DNA from: Prolixibacteraceae bacterium
Lineage (GTDB): Bacteria; Bacteroidota; Bacteroidia; Bacteroidales; Prolixibacteraceae
Direction of reading: 5' to 3'
Length of the DNA: 31,527 bases
Assembly (NCBI GenBank): GCA_003516705.1
Contig: DPCJ01000099.1
Location: 7,632 to 39,158 of the forward strand
The notes beneath the pieces are model-generated. The model had not been told where the DNA came from. It saw only the letters and a program-made list of their open reading frames with translations, and did no database searches. The position numbers and the translations under genes are program-made. Each line of letters starts with the position of its first letter. The first letter of the stretch is position 1. This document shows positions 28,296 to 31,527 of this stretch, piece after piece.

Positions 28296-30650
28296 TTATT
28301 TCTTTATCGTCCTAATTCCAAAAACAGGGCCACCGCGGTGACCTTCGTGTGGTACAAACTTCACGGTTATCTGTTTTTTGCCTGAAAGCAGTTCAGCAGG
28401 AATTTCATAGGTAACATCTACAAAATCGCCCGGTTTTTTGTTTGAAATATTTTCGGTGGCAATTTTTACATCGTTCACCAAAATGTCGAAAGTTTTTGAA
28501 CCTGTGTAACCACCCCAGTATTCAACCACCAGATTTACAGGTACTCCGCCGGTTTTCATATCGCACGAGAACCAGCCACCACGGTCAATTTCCCTGAATT
28601 TGCGGTGTTTGTTTTCACCCACCCAGCTTTTTAAATCTTTAAAGTTGTGGTTGCGTTCGGGCTGCATTTCTCCGGGCTGGAAAAAGTCGATGGTGGCAGC
28701 TTCGATTTGTTTCTTTTTTTCCAGTTCAGCCTGGTAATTTGCCTTGAATTTTTCCCAGCTTTCGGGTGTAAACCTGTCGAAATAAACCGAGTAGTTGCGG
28801 TTGTGGGTTTTGTAAAATGGTTTCAGTACGATGTCTTTTGGCTGACCAATATTGATTGTTTTGAATGTGTTGATTTCTCCTTCAACCGGTTGTAACCAGT
28901 TAGCCGGATTATTATCAGCCGGCAGAAAAACCGGAACATACATCGGGTCAACGGATGTTGAGTCGTGTTCAGGGCCGAGGTCGCCGGCCAACACAATCGG
29001 CCCGTAAAACAATGCAATCCGGTTACTGTCGTCGGGCATGGTTTCAATGCGAACTGAAAACGGAAAACTGATTTCAATCACATCGTTGTTTTTCCAGTAC
29101 CTGTCAACAGAAACAAAACTGCCGGGTTTCGATTTTACTTTTTGGCTTTTGCCGTTTATTTTTATTTCCATACCGTTCTCGGCCCAATACGGGTAACGGA
29201 TTTTCAGTGTCAGCGGAACCGGATTTTCGCAAACGAATTCGAGTTTTGTTTTTTGCTCGTCAGGAAACTGTGTGTTCTGAATTACTTTCAGTCCTTTGGC
29301 TTCCCAGCTTAGTTCCGAAGCAATAAACTGAAACAGGTACAATTCATCATTCGAATGATAATAAATGTTTTTGGCGTATTTCGAATGGTTTTCCATGCCC
29401 GAACCAATGCAGCAGGTAAACCATTCGGGGTCCTGGTACTCTTTGCAGCCGCCCATTTCGAGCGAAAGATTATAGATTACATGCCCGTTTTCGGGGTGTT
29501 GCGACGACAAGATATGGTTGAAAAGCGCGCGTTCGTAAAAATCGGCCACTTCGGGTTTTGCTTCCCACTCAAACAGGTGTTCCGAGAGTTTGAGCATGTT
29601 GTAAACATTGCAGGTTTCGGTGGTTTCGTTACTCAGCCTGTTGCGCAGGGAGTCAGCCGGACCAAAATATTCATGGTCGCAATGCCCGCCGGTTACATAA
29701 GAATGATGGTTGACCACACGGTCCCAGAAAAACTCAGCTGTTTTGCGGTCGGTGCTGTCGGCAGTGAGTTCGTATCTGCGGGCGAGTCCAACTAATTTCG
29801 GAATCTGAGTATTGGCGTGTTTCCCGGGTAAAATATCGGTTCCCTGTAAAAGTGGTTCAAGAATAGCTTTGTGGTGAAAGATATGCGACATGTCGAGGTA
29901 TTTTTTGTCACCGGTAATTGCATAAAGTTCAGCCAGTGATTCGTTGATACCACCATGTTCGCAATGCAGCATTTTTTGAATCTGCTCATCGTTCAGTGGC
30001 GAAACAATGGTGTAAAGCCAGTCGGCAAATTTTTTGTTGATTTCGAGCGCCTTTTGGTTGCCGCACAAATAGTAGGCTTCAAACAATCCCGACATCACTT
30101 TGTGTTGTGTGTAATACGGAACCCAAATTCCGTTGAGGTCGAAACCCTGCGCACGAATATTTCCTTTGGCAACTTCGTCTTCCAGAATTCTTTTTCCATT
30201 CGGAAAAGCGCCGATGTAGCCGGTACTGTCGGCCATCTGGCAGGTGTCGAGTTCGGCAACAATGTAATTTACACGGTCGAGAAAACGCTGGTCGGCGGTG
30301 GATTGGTACATCAGCGCGCAGGCGGTGAGATAGTGTCCCAGGCTGTGACCCGCAATGGTCATGGCTTCCCAGCCGCCGTAAGGTTCGGCTTTGGGTTTTA
30401 GCCCGGCTTCGCTTCTGAATTTCGATAAAAGGCGGTCGGGTTCATAATTCAGCAGTGACTGAATGTTCAATTCGGTGGCATGTTTAAACGGGCCGTCGAG
30501 CAGTTTCACGTCTTTCAACTGAAAAGGAATCGCTTTAAAAGCAACTACCTCGGGGCCGCCGGTTGTAATGGTTTCGTTTTTTTTCGAACAGGCTCCCAAA
30601 ATTATAGTTATAAGAAGCCCGATTAAGGTTAGTTTAGCTAATAATTTCAT
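28296..30650 (-). CDS. GH127-family glycoside hydrolase (beta-L-arabinofuranosidase-like) lipoprotein
   Basis: 784 residues with a lipoprotein signal (MKLLAKLTLIGLLITIILGAC, Cys21). The catalytic module matches DUF1680/GH127: FQLKDVKLLDGPF near the start, YGGWEAMTIAGHSLGHYLTACALMY, HGGINESLAELY, and VTGGHCDHEYFGP followed by NETTETCNVYNMLKL. The zinc-thiolate site described for HypBA1 is visible as Glu345 and Cys347 (ETCN) plus Cys413 and Cys414 (TCCIGSGMENH); one of the paired cysteines would be the nucleophile. The C-terminal part (about 640-784) looks like an added beta-sandwich binding domain. Expected to release beta-L-arabinofuranose or a related sugar (GH146 is a possible alternative) at the cell surface or in the periplasm. 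Starts 13 nt after the SPOR gene on the same strand. Confidence 0.92.
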   Translation of the reverse strand: MKLLAKLTLIGLLITIILGACSKKNETITTGGPEVVAFKAIPFQLKDVKLLDGPFKHATELNIQSLLNYEPDRLLSKFRSEAGLKPKAEPYGGWEAMTIAGHSLGHYLTACALMYQSTADQRFLDRVNYIVAELDTCQMADSTGYIGAFPNGKRILEDEVAKGNIRAQGFDLNGIWVPYYTQHKVMSGLFEAYYLCGNQKALEINKKFADWLYTIVSPLNDEQIQKMLHCEHGGINESLAELYAITGDKKYLDMSHIFHHKAILEPLLQGTDILPGKHANTQIPKLVGLARRYELTADSTDRKTAEFFWDRVVNHHSYVTGGHCDHEYFGPADSLRNRLSNETTETCNVYNMLKLSEHLFEWEAKPEVADFYERALFNHILSSQHPENGHVIYNLSLEMGGCKEYQDPEWFTCCIGSGMENHSKYAKNIYYHSNDELYLFQFIASELSWEAKGLKVIQNTQFPDEQKTKLEFVCENPVPLTLKIRYPYWAENGMEIKINGKSQKVKSKPGSFVSVDRYWKNNDVIEISFPFSVRIETMPDDSNRIALFYGPIVLAGDLGPEHDSTSVDPMYVPVFLPADNNPANWLQPVEGEINTFKTINIGQPKDIVLKPFYKTHNRNYSVYFDRFTPESWEKFKANYQAELEKKKQIEAATIDFFQPGEMQPERNHNFKDLKSWVGENKHRKFREIDRGGWFSCDMKTGGVPVNLVVEYWGGYTGSKTFDILVNDVKIATENISNKKPGDFVDVTYEIPAELLSGKKQITVKFVPHEGHRGGPVFGIRTIKK

Positions 30651-30663
30651 AAATTTTTGGTTT

Positions 30664-31527
30664 TTATTTCTTGTAAATCCAGAGTTTCCATTCCGGGTTT
30701 TCGCGCATCCTTCGGTTTAGTTCATTAAAAGCTTCCTGTTCGGTATCAAACGATGCAATTCCCACAAGATAAATTTTGCCTTTTTGTCCCAGCAATGTGC
30801 CTTCAATCTCTTTTTCTTTGAGCCGGTTAATATATTTTACAGCATTTTCCTCACTTTTAAAACCACCGCCAACGATGTGAAATTTTGGTATTAAAGAGAT
30901 TGTAATCGGTTGTGAAGCTGCCGTAGTCATTGTGTCGGCTGGTTGAATGCTGTCGGGTACAACCGCTTCGGGATGAATAGTTTCTATTTTTACATCTTGC
31001 GACTGACTTTCAGTGTCTTGTGGTGGAGCTTTCTTCTCTTTTGCCAAAACGAAAAATACAATAATGATAATTACTCCCACTGCGAGTAAAATCCACAACC
31101 ACGTAAAACTTTTTTTCTTTTCTTTTATTTCCGCTTTTGTGGGCCCTGTGACAGGACTCTGAAAAATCACTTTTTCTTTTTCCGGTGTTATTTCATCACT
31201 TTGTTCCTCTTTAATCGCTTCTATCTCTGTTGGTAATTCCTGTTCTGTAACTGCATCTTCAGCTTTTAATCCGGGCTCCTCAACAATCACGGGTTCGGAC
31301 GCAATCACCTGTTCAACTTTCGTTTCCTCCTGGGTTTCTGTGATATCTTCAAGCGAAACAGGTTCAAAACCAGCAGATAATACGGGTTCATCAGTCTGAA
31401 ATTGCGTAAACTGAATTTCGCCGTTTTCATTGTAAAAGAACACACCTAATTCGCCAAAAGTTACTTTTTCTCCTTTGTCGAGCTCGTAAATTATTTTCGA
31501 GGTTGCTCTTTCAATTCGTTTAAAAGC
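30664..31527 (-). CDS. SPOR-domain protein with HU-like N-terminus (5' end outside window)
   Basis: 287 residues visible; the frame is still open at the window edge, so the true start lies beyond 31527 and the GTG at 31443 is not the start. The visible N-terminal part (AFKRIERATSKIIYELDKGEKVTFGELGVFFYNENGEIQF) resembles the bacterial CCDC81-type HU domain found in Bacteroidota SPOR proteins. An acidic, low-complexity linker follows (about 65-135), then a transmembrane segment WLWILLAVGVIIIIVFFVLA (about 142-161), a second linker, and a C-terminal SPOR domain (about 215-287; FHIVGGGFKSEENAVKYINRL...YLVGIASFDTEQEAFNELNRR). SPOR domains bind denuded peptidoglycan at division sites. Cytoplasmic N-terminus and periplasmic SPOR end are expected. 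Confidence 0.87.
   Translation of the reverse strand, partial: AFKRIERATSKIIYELDKGEKVTFGELGVFFYNENGEIQFTQFQTDEPVLSAGFEPVSLEDITETQEETKVEQVIASEPVIVEEPGLKAEDAVTEQELPTEIEAIKEEQSDEITPEKEKVIFQSPVTGPTKAEIKEKKKSFTWLWILLAVGVIIIIVFFVLAKEKKAPPQDTESQSQDVKIETIHPEAVVPDSIQPADTMTTAASQPITISLIPKFHIVGGGFKSEENAVKYINRLKEKEIEGTLLGQKGKIYLVGIASFDTEQEAFNELNRRMRENPEWKLWIYKK

Overview
The window looks like chromosomal DNA of a Bacteroidota species, probably an environmental member of the Marinilabiliales/Prolixibacteraceae type; the exact genus is inference. The evidence is several perfect TAnnTTTG -7 promoter elements, Bacteroidota-style exported proteins (lipoproteins, Tat-signal sugar enzymes, an HU/SPOR protein), split methylmalonyl-CoA mutase subunits, a GH127 lipoprotein, and intergenic spacers full of short palindromic repeats. 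Both window edges cut genes: a 5'-methylthioadenosine phosphorylase on the left and a SPOR-domain protein on the right.

Layout. 1-2461: methylthioadenosine salvage pair (mtnP, mtnA) on the minus strand with a divergent HAD hydrolase. 2466-5424: minus-strand operon of three exported cyclophilin-type prolyl isomerases, the last carrying a degenerate trypsin-like domain. 5707-5943: small acyl-carrier-like protein lacking the phosphopantetheine serine. 6006-9088: minus-strand genes for an S4 RNA-binding protein, a C1-family cysteine peptidase, an MmcQ/YjbR protein, a YraN-type nuclease and an S66 carboxypeptidase. 9089-9675: gene-free, with strong palindromes. 9676-14926: HAD phosphatase, a large secreted glycine-repeat protein, metG and a GNAT acetyltransferase. 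15046-17793: beta-helix lipoprotein, an unrecognised small protein with a hydrophobic tail, and a fasciclin protein. 18216-22345: mutA-mutB (propionate/succinate interconversion). 22421-24592: AT-rich accessory island with a DUF2971 gene and an IS200-like (RAYT-like) transposase between near-identical 223-bp palindromic repeats, with a third copy beyond. 24634-30650: sugar-catabolic group of a cytoplasmic sugar isomerase-like protein, a Tat-exported paralogue, a Tat-exported Gfo/Idh/MocA oxidoreductase and a GH127 lipoprotein. 30664-31527: SPOR protein.

The most unusual system is the transposase island. Each repeat copy has two inverted arms, and each arm has two small hairpins around a conserved CTACTAAAA-type motif. 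This is the architecture expected of REPIN elements mobilised by a REP-associated tyrosine transposase. Paired substitutions keep the stems, one 21-22 nt segment per copy is hypervariable while the rest is conserved, and one copy carries a 20-bp palindrome inserted inside a hairpin. Other points of interest are the cyclophilin fused to a dead protease domain, the serine-less acyl-carrier homologue, the glycine-repeat protein, and a recurring class of spacer built from 8-10 bp units that differ from locus to locus.

No rRNA, tRNA or CRISPR array was seen.
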